NCBI GenBank assembly: GCA_900538555.1
Contig: UPYI01000008.1
Location: 62,001 to 126,000 of the forward strand
Reading direction: 5' to 3'
Origin: an uncultured Porphyromonadaceae bacterium
Lineage (GTDB): Bacteria; Bacteroidota; Bacteroidia; Bacteroidales; Barnesiellaceae
DNA length: 64,000 nt
Part shown: positions 24,892 through 34,373 of the stretch, one piece after another
Numbering within the stretch: the first letter of the stretch is position 1
Layout: each line of letters opens with the position of its first letter
Translations under genes and position numbers: made by a program
The notes under the pieces: generated by a model
What the model was told of the DNA's origin: nothing
The model's input: the letters and a program-made list of their open reading frames with translations, nothing else
The model's database searches: none

Positions 24892-25998
24892 ATGATCCTG
24901 ACCGACCTCTCTATTGTCAATTTCAAAAATATCGCTTGCGCCGACCTGAGTTTCTCGCCCAAGGTCAATTGCTTTTTGGGCGATAACGGCATGGGGAAAA
25001 GCAACCTGCTGGATGCTATCTACTACCTGTCGTTCTGTAAGAGTTACTACAACGTTATCGACTCGCAAAACATCCGGCACGACGAAGAGTTTTTCATCCT
25101 GCAAGGGAAATACGACCGCAACGGCATCCCCGAAGAGATGTATTGCGGCATCAAACGACGCACAAAAAAATCGTTCAAGCGCAACAAGAAAGAATACGAC
25201 CGGCTGTCGGACCACATCGGGTTCATCCCGTTGGTGATGGTGGCGCCTGCCGATTCGGAACTGATACACGGGGGCAGCGAGGAGCGGCGTAAATTCATCG
25301 ACCTCGTGATCTCGCAGTTCGACAAAACCTATTTAGACGCGCTTATCCGCTACAACAAGGCCCTCGACCAGCGCAATGCCCTGTTGAAAAACGAAATATC
25401 CGACCCCGCGCTATACGAGTTGTGGGAAGAACAGATGGCTTTGTCTGCCCGAACCGTCTACCGTTGCCGGAAGCAGTTCATCGAAACATTCACCCCGGTA
25501 TTCAACCTCTTCTATGAAAAGATTTCCGGAGGAAACGAAGCGGTAAGTCTGGCATACCGGTCGCACCTCGACGAACACGACCTGCTGCCGCTACTCGCCG
25601 AAACCCGGCAACGCGACCTGATTATCGGATATACCACCAAAGGCGTACACCGCGACGATTTGGAGATGCTGCTCGACGGATTCCCAATGAAACGGATCGG
25701 CTCGCAAGGGCAGTGCAAAACCTACCTCATCGCCTTGAAACTGGCACAGTACGATTTCCTTGCACAACAGGGCGACAACGCCCCGATCCTGTTGCTCGAC
25801 GACCTGTTCGACAAATTGGATGCCAAACGGGTAGCGAATATTATCCGTCTTGTTTCGTCCGAACGCTTCGGGCAAATCTTCATCACCGACACCAACCGCA
25901 AGAATCTGGACGAGATTGTCGGCTCTATCGGCGAACAATACCGCATATTCGCCGTCGAACAAGGCGTATTCCACCCCATAGACCACACGGAATCATGA
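24892..25998 (+). CDS. recF: DNA replication and repair protein RecF
   Basis: The 368-residue SMC-like ATPase helps load RecA at gapped DNA. Walker A is at residues 30-37 (GDNGMGKS, continuing NLLDAI). The signature/Walker B region near residues 295-310 reads ILLLDDLFDKLDAKR, and TDTNRKNL follows. GSQGQCKTYLIALKLAQ is the RecF signature motif. The length is normal. Its TGA overlaps the ATG of the DUF721 gene (ATGA), the conserved recF-DUF721 pairing. Confidence 0.96.
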   Translation: MILTDLSIVNFKNIACADLSFSPKVNCFLGDNGMGKSNLLDAIYYLSFCKSYYNVIDSQNIRHDEEFFILQGKYDRNGIPEEMYCGIKRRTKKSFKRNKKEYDRLSDHIGFIPLVMVAPADSELIHGGSEERRKFIDLVISQFDKTYLDALIRYNKALDQRNALLKNEISDPALYELWEEQMALSARTVYRCRKQFIETFTPVFNLFYEKISGGNEAVSLAYRSHLDEHDLLPLLAETRQRDLIIGYTTKGVHRDDLEMLLDGFPMKRIGSQGQCKTYLIALKLAQYDFLAQQGDNAPILLLDDLFDKLDAKRVANIIRLVSSERFGQIFITDTNRKNLDEIVGSIGEQYRIFAVEQGVFHPIDHTES

Positions 25999-26285
25999 AA
26001 AAGACAGATGCGAAAACGATCGGGGAGATCATGGCGGATGTTCTCAAAGCCGAGCATCTGGATATAAAACTCGACGAGACACGGGCGGTGGCGTTATGGA
26101 AACCGTTGATGGGAGAAGCCGTGGCACGATATACCCTGTCGGTACAATGCCGCAACGGAGTACTTTATGTGCAACTGGCATCGGCAGTGCTCCGCAACGA
26201 ACTGATGAACCACCGCTCCCGGCTTATCGCCCGCTTCAATGCCGAACTGGGGCGCGACATAATCACGAACATCATTTTCAGATAG
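25995..26285 (+). CDS. DUF721 (DciA-like) protein
   Basis: A 96-residue protein starting MKKTDAKTIGEIMADVLKAEHLD and ending AELGRDIITNIIFR. It has the DUF721 pattern, with WKPLMGEAVARYT near the middle and LRNELMNHRSRLI later. The domain is the core of DciA, the ancestral loader/operator of the replicative helicase. Location directly after recF with a 4-bp overlap fits a replication/repair role, but the short Bacteroidota members have not clearly been shown to be DciA, so no symbol is given. Confidence 0.85.
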   Translation: MKKTDAKTIGEIMADVLKAEHLDIKLDETRAVALWKPLMGEAVARYTLSVQCRNGVLYVQLASAVLRNELMNHRSRLIARFNAELGRDIITNIIFR

Positions 26286-26292
26286 ATTCGAT

Positions 26293-26745
26293 ATGGAAGA
26301 AGAGACAGCGATTTTCAGACACAGCCAGGCGGTACAGATCCGCTTCAACGACATCGACTTGTTGGGTCATGTCAATAACTCGGTTTATTTCTCGTTCTAC
26401 GACTTGGGGAAATCCGCCTATTTCGCGGCAGTACGCAGTTCGGCTATCGACTGGCGACATGTCGATGTGGTAATAGCCAACGTCAATGCCGACTTCTTAG
26501 CCCCGATCTATCCCAACGAAACCATTGCGGTACAGACCCGGACAGTGGAAATCGGGCATCGGAGTTTCCGGCTCGAACAACGGATCATAAATACAATAAC
26601 TAACGAAATCAAAAGCTACTGCCGCACCGTAATGGTAGGCTTCGACATGCAGAAAGGTATCGCCGCAGAACTCAGCGACGAATGGAAAGATGCGCTCTGC
26701 TCGTTCGAACAAAAAGATTTATTGAAAAAAGAACGAGACAAATAG
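26293..26745 (+). CDS. Hotdog-fold acyl-CoA thioesterase
   Basis: A 150-residue protein of the 4HBT/YbgC-FadM type. The active-site segment QIRFNDIDLLGHVNNSVYFSFYDLGK at about 15-40 has the family's aspartate (in place of the FSDxDxxGHVNN motif) and histidine. VNADFLAPIYPNETIAVQTRTVEIGHRSFRLEQ covers the central sheet. It should hydrolyse acyl-CoA or a related thioester in the cytoplasm. It lies 7 bases after the DUF721 gene. Chain-length preference is unknown. Confidence 0.88.
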   Translation: MEEETAIFRHSQAVQIRFNDIDLLGHVNNSVYFSFYDLGKSAYFAAVRSSAIDWRHVDVVIANVNADFLAPIYPNETIAVQTRTVEIGHRSFRLEQRIINTITNEIKSYCRTVMVGFDMQKGIAAELSDEWKDALCSFEQKDLLKKERDK

Positions 26746-26802
26746 GACAACTATTCCGTAGAATCGTTATTTTTGCTCAAAATACAATAATACACCAAGA
26801 GC

Positions 26803-27417
26803 ATGTTTAAAGAAAATATACGGCAGATCCTGCAACACGAAGCGCAAGCGGTATTAAACCTCCCGGTCACAGACGAATATGAAAAAGCGGTCGATCTCAT
26901 CGTCGAACAAGTGCACCGCAAAGGCGGGAAGTTAGTCACTTGCGGCATGGGAAAAGCCGGACAAATAGCCATGAACATCGCCACTACATTCTGCTCCACA
27001 GGCACACCGGCGGTATTCCTGCATCCCAGCGAAGCGCAGCACGGCGACTTAGGCATATTACAGACCAACGACATCATGCTGGTTATCTCCAACTCGGGAA
27101 AGACCCGCGAGATATTGGAACTGCTCGATCTGGCGCACAACCTGATGCCGCAGTTGAAATTCATCGTCATCACCGGGAACGACACCAGCGAGCTTGCCCG
27201 GCGTTCCGATGTATGTCTGTTCACCGGCGCACCCAAAGAGGTATGTCCCCTCGGACTCACACCGACTACCTCCACGACCATGATGACCGTCATCGGCGAC
27301 ATATTGGTGGTCAGCACCATGAAAGCAACCGGCTTCGATGTTCATCAATACGCCAAACGGCATCACGGAGGCTACCTCGGACAATGTTCCAGAGAAAAAT
27401 GCGAAAACAATAAATAG
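26803..27417 (+). CDS. SIS-domain sugar phosphate isomerase (arabinose 5-phosphate isomerase-like)
   Basis: A 204-residue single SIS domain. GKLVTCGMGKAGQIAMNIATTF is the sugar-binding loop. HPSEAQHGDLGIL and VISNSGKTREILEL are the KdsD-type catalytic segments, and LTPTTSTTMMTVIGD matches the arabinose-5-phosphate isomerase motif. It lacks the two CBS domains of the E. coli enzyme, which is common in Bacteroidota. It would supply D-arabinose 5-phosphate for KDO in lipid A-core. It is followed 8 bases later by a PfkB kinase, so a shared sugar phosphate pathway is plausible. GmhA-like activity cannot be excluded. Confidence 0.82.
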   Translation: MFKENIRQILQHEAQAVLNLPVTDEYEKAVDLIVEQVHRKGGKLVTCGMGKAGQIAMNIATTFCSTGTPAVFLHPSEAQHGDLGILQTNDIMLVISNSGKTREILELLDLAHNLMPQLKFIVITGNDTSELARRSDVCLFTGAPKEVCPLGLTPTTSTTMMTVIGDILVVSTMKATGFDVHQYAKRHHGGYLGQCSREKCENNK

Positions 27418-27425
27418 ACCCGGTC

Positions 27426-28349
27426 ATGCGTAAAATTATCGGTATCGGAGAATCCCTGTTGGATATTATTTTCAAGAACGGACAACCGTCGCACTCCGTA
27501 CCCGGAGGCTCGACGTTCAACACTATGGTTTCGTTGGGCAGATTACGCCAACCGGTTTATTTCGTCAGCGAGGTGGGTGACGACCACATCGGCAAGAGTT
27601 TGCTCGATTTCATGAAAGCAAACCATATCGACACCACCAGCGTCGATACTTTCGCCGACGGAAAAAGTGCCATATCGCTGGCGTTCCTCGACGACGAGAA
27701 CGACGCACACTACGCATTCTACACGCAATATCCCGAAGACCGGCTCAGCATCATCTGGCCTCGGATCGACGAAGGCGACATCGTCATATTCGGGTCGTAC
27801 TTCGCCGTAAATCCGGCATTGCGCCAACGGGTCTGCGAATTGATAGAATATGCCAAAGAACGGAAAGCTATCATTTATTACGACCCGAATTTCCGAGACT
27901 CGCATGCCCATGAAGCCATGAAGCTCATGCCCTCGATTCTGGAAAATCTGGAATATGCCGACATCGTACGCGGATCGACCGACGACATGCGGAACCTCTT
28001 CCGCCAGACCGAAGCTGAAAAAGTCTACCTGGACCATATCAAATTTTACTGCCCCAATTTCATCTATACCCGCGGGAAAGAGGGAGCAGAACTGTTCTGC
28101 GGAAGCGGGCACTGTCATTTCGACAACCAGCCCGGCGAAATCATAAGCACCATCGGCGCAGGCGATTCGTTCAATGCCGGCATTCTATTCGGGCTGTTGA
28201 AACACGACATCACACTCGGCAATCTCTACACGCTCACACCCGACGACTGGAAACCGATCGTCCGCTACGGTCTCGAATTCGCCGCAGCCGTATGCGGAAG
28301 CTACGACAATTACATTTCGGAAGAGACCGCCGACCGGTACAGACCATAA
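27426..28349 (+). CDS. PfkB-family carbohydrate kinase
   Basis: The 307-residue ribokinase-fold enzyme starts KIIGIGESLLDIIF. SVPGGSTFNTMVSLGRL is the sugar-binding glycine motif. The C-terminal signature TIGAGDSFNAG at about 242-252 carries the catalytic aspartate and anion hole. YYDPNFRDSHA is the strand typical of fructokinase-like members. It should phosphorylate a sugar in the cytoplasm. The SIS-domain gene is 8 bases upstream. Fructose is a fair guess but not demonstrable. Confidence 0.87.
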   Translation: MRKIIGIGESLLDIIFKNGQPSHSVPGGSTFNTMVSLGRLRQPVYFVSEVGDDHIGKSLLDFMKANHIDTTSVDTFADGKSAISLAFLDDENDAHYAFYTQYPEDRLSIIWPRIDEGDIVIFGSYFAVNPALRQRVCELIEYAKERKAIIYYDPNFRDSHAHEAMKLMPSILENLEYADIVRGSTDDMRNLFRQTEAEKVYLDHIKFYCPNFIYTRGKEGAELFCGSGHCHFDNQPGEIISTIGAGDSFNAGILFGLLKHDITLGNLYTLTPDDWKPIVRYGLEFAAAVCGSYDNYISEETADRYRP

Positions 28350-28405
28350 CCGACACAAGGCGCGAACATTGATAATACCCCCTAAATATCCTAAAATAAG
28401 ATAAA

Positions 28406-28430
28406 CTGCCGGACTTTCCGGCGTTTTTTT
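28406..28430 (+). terminator. Terminator after the PfkB kinase gene
   Basis: The stem gccgga/tccggc (28408-28422) with loop ctt is followed by seven T residues at 28424-28430. Confidence 0.75.
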
Positions 28431-28433
28431 ACC

Positions 28434-28475
28434 TATATTTGCGCCATGCGCGAATATATAATTGCAGTATATTTG
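28434..28475 (+). promoter_or_regulatory. Two possible -7 elements before the phosphatase-fold gene
   Basis: TATATTTG occurs at 28434-28441 and again at 28468-28475, both exact matches to TAnnTTTG. Neither has a TTG at the usual distance. The coding start is at 28555. Confidence 0.35.
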
Positions 28476-28554
28476 TCCGAATGAAACACGTCAGGGGCAG
28501 ATCGCACCGGTTTTCCCCGACATATTAATCATCACATAGTTATCGTCACATGCC

Positions 28555-29613
28555 ATGCATAAATATCTGTGCCTGATCTTTTTGCTCCTGACAGTAGTCG
28601 CTTGCTCGTCCGTGCCGCCGGAAATAGAAGTTGCCTGCGACATCGACGACGAATACAACTATCATCTCAAATGGGAAACGCGCCCGGCACTCTCCGGAAA
28701 CGTAAGGGTATATGCCTCCACGCACCCCGACCAGTTCGACCTGACCAAACAGCCCGATACCGTGTGCCCTATCGCCGACACGTACGTCACCCTGCCGCGC
28801 CACGACGATAAAACGTCGCGCCGGTATTTCCGCATGATATTCGACAACAAATATGCACGTACGACCAGCGCCCGCTACGTAATTATAAAAGATGTGGAGA
28901 ATTTCCGCGATATAGGCGGTTACGAAAGCCGCACCGGACATCATGTACGGTGGGGACGGATATTCCGGTCGGGAGAACTCGACTCGATCACACCCGAAGG
29001 CACTGCCCGCTTCAACGCCCTCGGTATCCGTACGTTGATCGACTTCCGCGACATCGAAGACACCAGTTACCCGCAGAACGAGATTCACCTCTGCAACATC
29101 ATTCATCTGCCGGGATCGTTGCACTATCGGAACACATTGAAATCCGACCTGCTCGACAACAAACTGAAAGGCGAAGATGCCGTCGCATTCATGCAAAACC
29201 TGAATATGGCACTGTCCGTATCGGGGAAAAACATGCTCCGCGCCATGTTCAACCAACTGCTCGTCGAAGAGAACTATCCCATACTGCTCAGTTGTATCAA
29301 CGGCAAAGACTACACCGGTTTTGCCGTCGCCCTGCTGTTGTCGGCTCTTGACATCTACCGGAGCGAAATACTGTTCGACTACCGGCTTTCCAATCTCAAA
29401 TACGATCGCCGCCGCTACGTCCTGAATATCGACAAACAGCCCGATGCCACACAAGAAGCCTTGACCCGGATATTGAAAGCGGACGAGAAATATATCTTGT
29501 GCGCCCTGCAACAAATCGAAAAAGAATACGGTTCGATACGAAACTATCTGGAAAAAGAGATCGGTCTGACCGGAGAGAAGCGAAAACAACTGCGGCAATT
29601 GCTACTCGACTGA
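28555..29613 (+). CDS. Tyrosine phosphatase-fold lipoprotein with degenerate active-site loop
   Basis: The 352-residue protein has a lipoprotein signal (LLLTVVACSS, lipidation cysteine C17). A beta-rich domain of about 85 residues comes next, then a domain of the tyrosine/serine phosphatase family (PF13350 type). ENFRDIGGY at about 115-123, RSGEL at about 138-142 and LIDFRDIED at about 161-169 are the family motifs. The P-loop reads LLSCINGKDYTG: the nucleophile C247 is present but the invariant arginine six positions on is Y253 (codon TAC), and the preceding histidine is a serine. Known enzymes need that arginine to bind phosphate, so catalysis is doubtful and a binding role is possible. It precedes the caspase-like gene. 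Confidence 0.82.
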   Translation: MHKYLCLIFLLLTVVACSSVPPEIEVACDIDDEYNYHLKWETRPALSGNVRVYASTHPDQFDLTKQPDTVCPIADTYVTLPRHDDKTSRRYFRMIFDNKYARTTSARYVIIKDVENFRDIGGYESRTGHHVRWGRIFRSGELDSITPEGTARFNALGIRTLIDFRDIEDTSYPQNEIHLCNIIHLPGSLHYRNTLKSDLLDNKLKGEDAVAFMQNLNMALSVSGKNMLRAMFNQLLVEENYPILLSCINGKDYTGFAVALLLSALDIYRSEILFDYRLSNLKYDRRRYVLNIDKQPDATQEALTRILKADEKYILCALQQIEKEYGSIRNYLEKEIGLTGEKRKQLRQLLLD

Positions 29614-29689
29614 CCTTAGGAGCCACACCCCCTCTTTATATTTCGGATTGATTTTTTACAAAAAATATAAAGGCTCGGCCATAAAATAT

Positions 29690-29697
29690 TAACTTTG
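29690..29697 (+). promoter_or_regulatory. Possible -7 element of the caspase-like gene
   Basis: TAACTTTG matches TAnnTTTG and lies 19 bases before the ATG. No TTG is present at the -33 distance. Confidence 0.4.
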
Positions 29698-29716
29698 TGG
29701 AAATGGAAAAATATCT

Positions 29717-32092
29717 ATGAAGAATCCAATATATACTAAGGTCGTAAAATTAGTGCTGGCAATCGCAGCTTTTATGATGCCGGGCGTGGCGTTTTCTCAA
29801 AACACATTATATTCTACTGAATATTACCACCTTACACCCAAAGAAAGAGCAGCCAAACTGAAAAAAGACGGCTGGAAAGTCTGGGATAAATCGAATGGTT
29901 CGCTTCTGTCGGAGGAGACGAAACTGAACAGGATCTGGCAGGAAAATACAGAAAGAGAGAGATATGTTTTTCTGGAAGAGAAGTTTTCTTTGGGAAAACA
30001 AGTCGATATGACCCAAGAAGAGCTGCGGGATAATATATTAAGGCTGTTGGAGTTAAAGGTGCTGATGATGACTTGTGCCATACCGGATTCTGCGGCATTC
30101 AGCAGCATATTCGATATACAGATCTCCAATGGAAATCTAAGTATGAAACAATCGGGGAATATCTCAGAAGCTATTGTATCCATGCCAACGGACGATACGA
30201 ATAAAGTCGATTTTTGTATATGGTATGATTCCGAGAAAGGGATTATGAAATCGATTTTCAATCTTGCCTGCACCGAATCGTCGAACAAGCAATACTATGA
30301 ACTGTATTCATATAATGAAATGGTTTACTATATTCCTGACGGAATGAAGAGTGCATCCAAAGCGTCGATTCAAATAATCAGCGACAGGTATAAGAAAGTT
30401 AATAATGATGTGATTGCTTCTATCTGTTTTGCTTGCGACACCATATCCATGAGAGAGGTTTATAATCGTTTCGAAAAAGACATAGAAGAATACAATAGTG
30501 ACAGAACCAGCTTCTCAAAATATGCATTGCCCAAAGTTCAGGATTCTATAAATACTTGGCAAAAAAGGGGTGAATATGAACCTACATCCGATTATAGGAA
30601 CCGGGTGAATGATTCTGCCAGAGAACAAAAGATAAAAAAATTGTCCGAACATTTTCAGGAGCGCTATTTGGCAGAATCTGAGAAAGGAAACCAGCTATAT
30701 TATCTCAATGGAATTTATGATGCCGACAATCAGGTTTTCCATATAAGAAGCATACCGAGCGACGCACCGGAAGCCCGTGATTTAACCGAAAAGAGAGGAG
30801 GACAGTCGGTTGTGACAAGCATGTCATACAGTTCTGCCGGCGGAGAAAATCAAACCGAAGAAGTACAGACCTTCGGCAACACAAGGCAGGGTCAGGGAAA
30901 AATAAAGACAGGCAGTCAAAAAAGAGTATTAGGCAATGGTTATGTCCATGAGGAATATTTCCAGCAATCATTTTTCACAAATATACATGCCTTTCCGATA
31001 TATCAAGATTTATTCGTGCATGTACCGTTAGAAGAAGCCGCCGGGTTCAAACAGTATTTTAACGACAAAACAGCTCTTTCCAGCAGTGAGGTTAAAGAGA
31101 GTTATTGTATTAAAGACGACCATTTGGCATTATCGGAAGTCGCATTTGAGATAAACGGCAAAGAATATAAATATACGGATACCGAAGCTCTGGCATATAA
31201 TAATATAATTGAAGATATGGAGTTTGAGCCGATAGATATATCGGCAGAGTTTGCGGGAGGCAACAGCAACAAGCATGATATATCGAAAAAGCGGACAGCC
31301 GCAGGAAAGTCCGATGTGGATGTCAATATTCCGACCGGAGTATCCAGAAAGGACACCTATGCCCTTATCATTGCCAATGAAGATTATGAACATGCGAACG
31401 ACGTGGATTTTGCCCTCAATGACGGACGGATATTCAAGAAATATTGCGAGAAGACATTGGGTATCCCTTCAAACCAGATCCATTATCGCGAGAATGTGTC
31501 ATCCGGAAATATGATCGTAGCGATCGATTGGATTACAGATATTGCACGTGTAACGAGAGGGAAAGCAAACATCATAGTGTATTATGCCGGTCACGGCGTC
31601 CCGGACGAAAGTACCAAAGATGCTTATATCTTGCCGAGAGACGGTATTGCCTCCAAGCCGAGAACATGTTATAAATTAAGCGATCTGTATGCTGCACTGT
31701 CTCAGTATCCTACAAAGTCTACGACTATTTTCCTGGATGCCTGCTTCTCGGGGGCGGATAGAAACGGAAAGAGCCTGACAAGCGGAGCGCGCGGTGTAGC
31801 TATCAAGGTAAAAAATGAAATCCCATTGGGTAACATCGTCGTATTGTCGGCAGCACAAGGAGATGAAACCGCCCACCCGTATAAAGCAAAAGGGCATGGT
31901 TTATTCACCTATTTCCTATTGAAAAAATTGCAAGAAACCAAAGGTGTTGTTTCGTTAGGCGACCTCTCGGATTATATACAGTACAATGTCCAGTTGGAGT
32001 CTCTAAAAGAAAATTCCAAAGAACAGACACCTTGTGTCGTGCCGTCGCCTATTTACGGAGACGGTTGGAGAACCCTCTCTCTTTTACGATAG
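29717..32092 (+). CDS. Secreted caspase-like (peptidase C14/metacaspase) protein
   Basis: The 791-residue protein has a signal peptide (KLVLAIAAFMMPGVAFSQ). An N-terminal region of about 520 residues that I do not recognise follows, then a C-terminal caspase fold from about 550. The domain starts TYALIIANEDYEHANDVDFALNDG. The catalytic dyad is H626 in VYYAGHGVPDES and C676 in FLDACFSGAD. VLSAAQGDETAHPYKAKGHGLFTYFLL is the later conserved block. All expected active-site residues are present, so it should be a cysteine protease acting outside the cytoplasm. Base composition is visibly richer in A+T than its neighbours, and it is preceded by a phosphatase-fold lipoprotein. Target unknown. Confidence 0.88.
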   Translation: MKNPIYTKVVKLVLAIAAFMMPGVAFSQNTLYSTEYYHLTPKERAAKLKKDGWKVWDKSNGSLLSEETKLNRIWQENTERERYVFLEEKFSLGKQVDMTQEELRDNILRLLELKVLMMTCAIPDSAAFSSIFDIQISNGNLSMKQSGNISEAIVSMPTDDTNKVDFCIWYDSEKGIMKSIFNLACTESSNKQYYELYSYNEMVYYIPDGMKSASKASIQIISDRYKKVNNDVIASICFACDTISMREVYNRFEKDIEEYNSDRTSFSKYALPKVQDSINTWQKRGEYEPTSDYRNRVNDSAREQKIKKLSEHFQERYLAESEKGNQLYYLNGIYDADNQVFHIRSIPSDAPEARDLTEKRGGQSVVTSMSYSSAGGENQTEEVQTFGNTRQGQGKIKTGSQKRVLGNGYVHEEYFQQSFFTNIHAFPIYQDLFVHVPLEEAAGFKQYFNDKTALSSSEVKESYCIKDDHLALSEVAFEINGKEYKYTDTEALAYNNIIEDMEFEPIDISAEFAGGNSNKHDISKKRTAAGKSDVDVNIPTGVSRKDTYALIIANEDYEHANDVDFALNDGRIFKKYCEKTLGIPSNQIHYRENVSSGNMIVAIDWITDIARVTRGKANIIVYYAGHGVPDESTKDAYILPRDGIASKPRTCYKLSDLYAALSQYPTKSTTIFLDACFSGADRNGKSLTSGARGVAIKVKNEIPLGNIVVLSAAQGDETAHPYKAKGHGLFTYFLLKKLQETKGVVSLGDLSDYIQYNVQLESLKENSKEQTPCVVPSPIYGDGWRTLSLLR

Positions 32093-32228
32093 CGACGGTG
32101 GGGCGCTCCGACAGTCAAAAGGCGAAAATAGAGATGTTTTTCTATGATTCCCGAAAGATACCGGCTGGATTCATTTCCGAAACCGGGAGACCGGTATTGT
32201 CGCCGCCCGACAGAATTGTCCGAATAAA

Positions 32229-32260
32229 TTTGGCAGTCGCTGCTACTTGTACTATTTTTG
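32229..32260 (+). promoter_or_regulatory. Promoter of the DEAD-box helicase gene
   Basis: TTTG at 32229-32232, a 20-base spacer and TATTTTTG at 32253-32260 match the consensus. The leader to the ATG at 32378 would be about 110 bases. Confidence 0.6.
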
Positions 32261-32377
32261 CACCCGTAATTACACTTTTAGTGGTGCCAGCAGAGTTTTT
32301 ATGCTTCCCGATCTCCTTAGCCCGTGAGGACAAAAAGGACTTTCCAGTCACTGCGATAAAGCTTCAACCGATTTTAA

Positions 32378-34291
32378 ATGAAGACATTTCAAGAATTAGG
32401 CATCTCCGAGGAGATACTTCGGGCTATTGCCGAATTGGGATATGAAACGCCCATGCCCGTACAAGAACAAGTCATCCCCCATCTGCTGAATGAAGATACG
32501 GACTTAGTCGCTCTGGCGCAAACCGGAACCGGAAAAACCGCGGCTTTCGGACTACCCTTGATACAACGTATCGACCTGTCGGTGAACCAGCCGCAGGCAC
32601 TTATTCTTTCGCCCACCCGCGAACTCTGCCTGCAAATAGCCGGCGACCTGACCGACTATTCCAAATATCTGCCCGGACTGCGCATCCTGCCGGTATATGG
32701 CGGATCGAGCATCGAAAGTCAGATACGCAGCCTGAAAAACGGTGTGCACATCGTGGTCGCTACGCCGGGACGTCTGCTCGACCTCATAGAGCGCCGCACC
32801 GTACGGCTCGACAACGTTTCAACCGTGATCATGGACGAAGCCGACGAAATGCTTAACATGGGCTTCCTCGACAGCATCAACGCCATTCTGGAACAGGTTC
32901 CCGAGGAGCGCAAGATGTTGCTTTTCTCCGCCACCATGCCGCGCGAGATCGAACAGATCGCCAAAAACTACATGCACAATCCGCAGGAGATCGTAGTCGG
33001 AAGCCGGAACGAGGGGGCAGAGAATGTACGGCATATCTACTACATGTGCCACGCCAAAGACAAATACCTCGCCCTGAAACGGATCGCCGACTATTACCCC
33101 AATATATACGGTATCATTTTCTGCCGCACACGGCGCGATACGCAGGAGATCGCCGACAAGCTGATTGCCGACGGATACAATGCCGACTCGCTCCACGGCG
33201 ACCTGTCGCAGGCGCAACGCGATGCCGTGATGCAGAAATTCCGCATCCGCAACCTGCAACTGTTAGTCGCCACCGACGTAGCTGCCCGCGGGCTCGACGT
33301 GAACGACCTGACGCATGTCATCAATTACGGATTGCCCGACGATATCGAAACGTACACCCACCGCAGCGGACGTACCGGACGCGCCGGGAAATCGGGCATA
33401 TCCATCGCGATCATACACAGCAAGGAGAAAGGGAAAGTACGGGGTATCGAACGGATTATCGGCAAGAAGTTCGAACGGGCAATGATTCCCACCGGACCGC
33501 AGATCTGCGAAAAACAGCTCTTCAATCTGGTAGACCGCATCGAAAAAGTAAAAGTCGATGAAGAAGAGATCGCCAACTACCTGCCGCCGATTTTCAGAAA
33601 ACTCGAATGGCTGAACGAGCAAGACCTGATCAAACGCATCGTATCGCTCGAATTCAACCGTCTGCTCGAATATTACAAGGATGCGCCCGAACTCGATATC
33701 CCCGACGAGCAAAGCCGTCGCGAACGGAAAGAACAAGGCGACAAATCGCCCCGCAACCGGGATAACAAGAACAGCAACGCCAGCAAGGAGAAACGGTTGG
33801 CAGAACCCGGATTCACCCGCATCTACATCAACCTCGGCAAAGCCGACGGGTTCTTCCCGCCGAACCTGATCGAACTGATCAACAACAACGTCCCCGGACA
33901 TGTAAATATCGGCAGGATCGACCTGTTGCCCACCTTCTCCCTCTTCGACGTCGAGGAGAAAGCAGCGCGGAAAGTGGTCAGCACATTGAAGAACAACGAC
34001 TTCTACGGTCGCCGCATATTTGCCGAGATAGCCTCGCCCGACAAGGACTACGGCAACCAACGGCGCGGCAAATGGGCTCGCAACGACCGGGACGAACGCG
34101 ACAGCCATCGCGAAAAGAGCCGCAAGCGGCAGAACGGCGATAACGATTTCCGGGGAGAATACAGCATCCGCGAACCCCGCAAACGACGCGACTCCGAAAA
34201 ACGGTATGCCCGTCGCGACGAATCGCAGGCGGCACCCCGCAACGGCGGCTATAATCACGACAAGTTTTCCAAGAAGAAAAACAAGAAATAA
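32378..34291 (+). CDS. DEAD-box ATP-dependent RNA helicase (CsdA/DeaD type)
   Basis: The 637-residue enzyme unwinds RNA, by family in ribosome assembly or mRNA turnover at low temperature. The Q-motif region begins FQELGISEEILRAIAELGYETPMPVQ. Motif I is AQTGTGKT at 47-54, motif II DEAD at 153-156, and motif III SATMP. Motif V is VATDVAARGLDV and motif VI HRSGRTGRAGKSG. Residues about 475-565 (FTRIYINLGKADGFFPPNLIELI) form a DbpA-type RNA-binding domain, followed by a strongly basic arginine-rich tail. The gene has a leader of about 110 bases and a terminator 45 bases downstream. Confidence 0.95.
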   Translation: MKTFQELGISEEILRAIAELGYETPMPVQEQVIPHLLNEDTDLVALAQTGTGKTAAFGLPLIQRIDLSVNQPQALILSPTRELCLQIAGDLTDYSKYLPGLRILPVYGGSSIESQIRSLKNGVHIVVATPGRLLDLIERRTVRLDNVSTVIMDEADEMLNMGFLDSINAILEQVPEERKMLLFSATMPREIEQIAKNYMHNPQEIVVGSRNEGAENVRHIYYMCHAKDKYLALKRIADYYPNIYGIIFCRTRRDTQEIADKLIADGYNADSLHGDLSQAQRDAVMQKFRIRNLQLLVATDVAARGLDVNDLTHVINYGLPDDIETYTHRSGRTGRAGKSGISIAIIHSKEKGKVRGIERIIGKKFERAMIPTGPQICEKQLFNLVDRIEKVKVDEEEIANYLPPIFRKLEWLNEQDLIKRIVSLEFNRLLEYYKDAPELDIPDEQSRRERKEQGDKSPRNRDNKNSNASKEKRLAEPGFTRIYINLGKADGFFPPNLIELINNNVPGHVNIGRIDLLPTFSLFDVEEKAARKVVSTLKNNDFYGRRIFAEIASPDKDYGNQRRGKWARNDRDERDSHREKSRKRQNGDNDFRGEYSIREPRKRRDSEKRYARRDESQAAPRNGGYNHDKFSKKKNKK

Positions 34292-34334
34292 CGGTACGAG
34301 AGCGCAACGCTTTGTGCCAATCCCTATCGACCGG

Positions 34335-34373
34335 AAGGGGTTGTGTCGAATAAATTTCGATGCAACCCCTTTT
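34335..34373 (+). terminator. Terminator after the helicase gene
   Basis: The stem aaggggttg (34335-34343)/caacccctt (34363-34371) encloses a near-palindromic tcgaa...ttcga and is followed by T residues. It is the second of three related GGGGYTG hairpins in the window. Confidence 0.8.
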
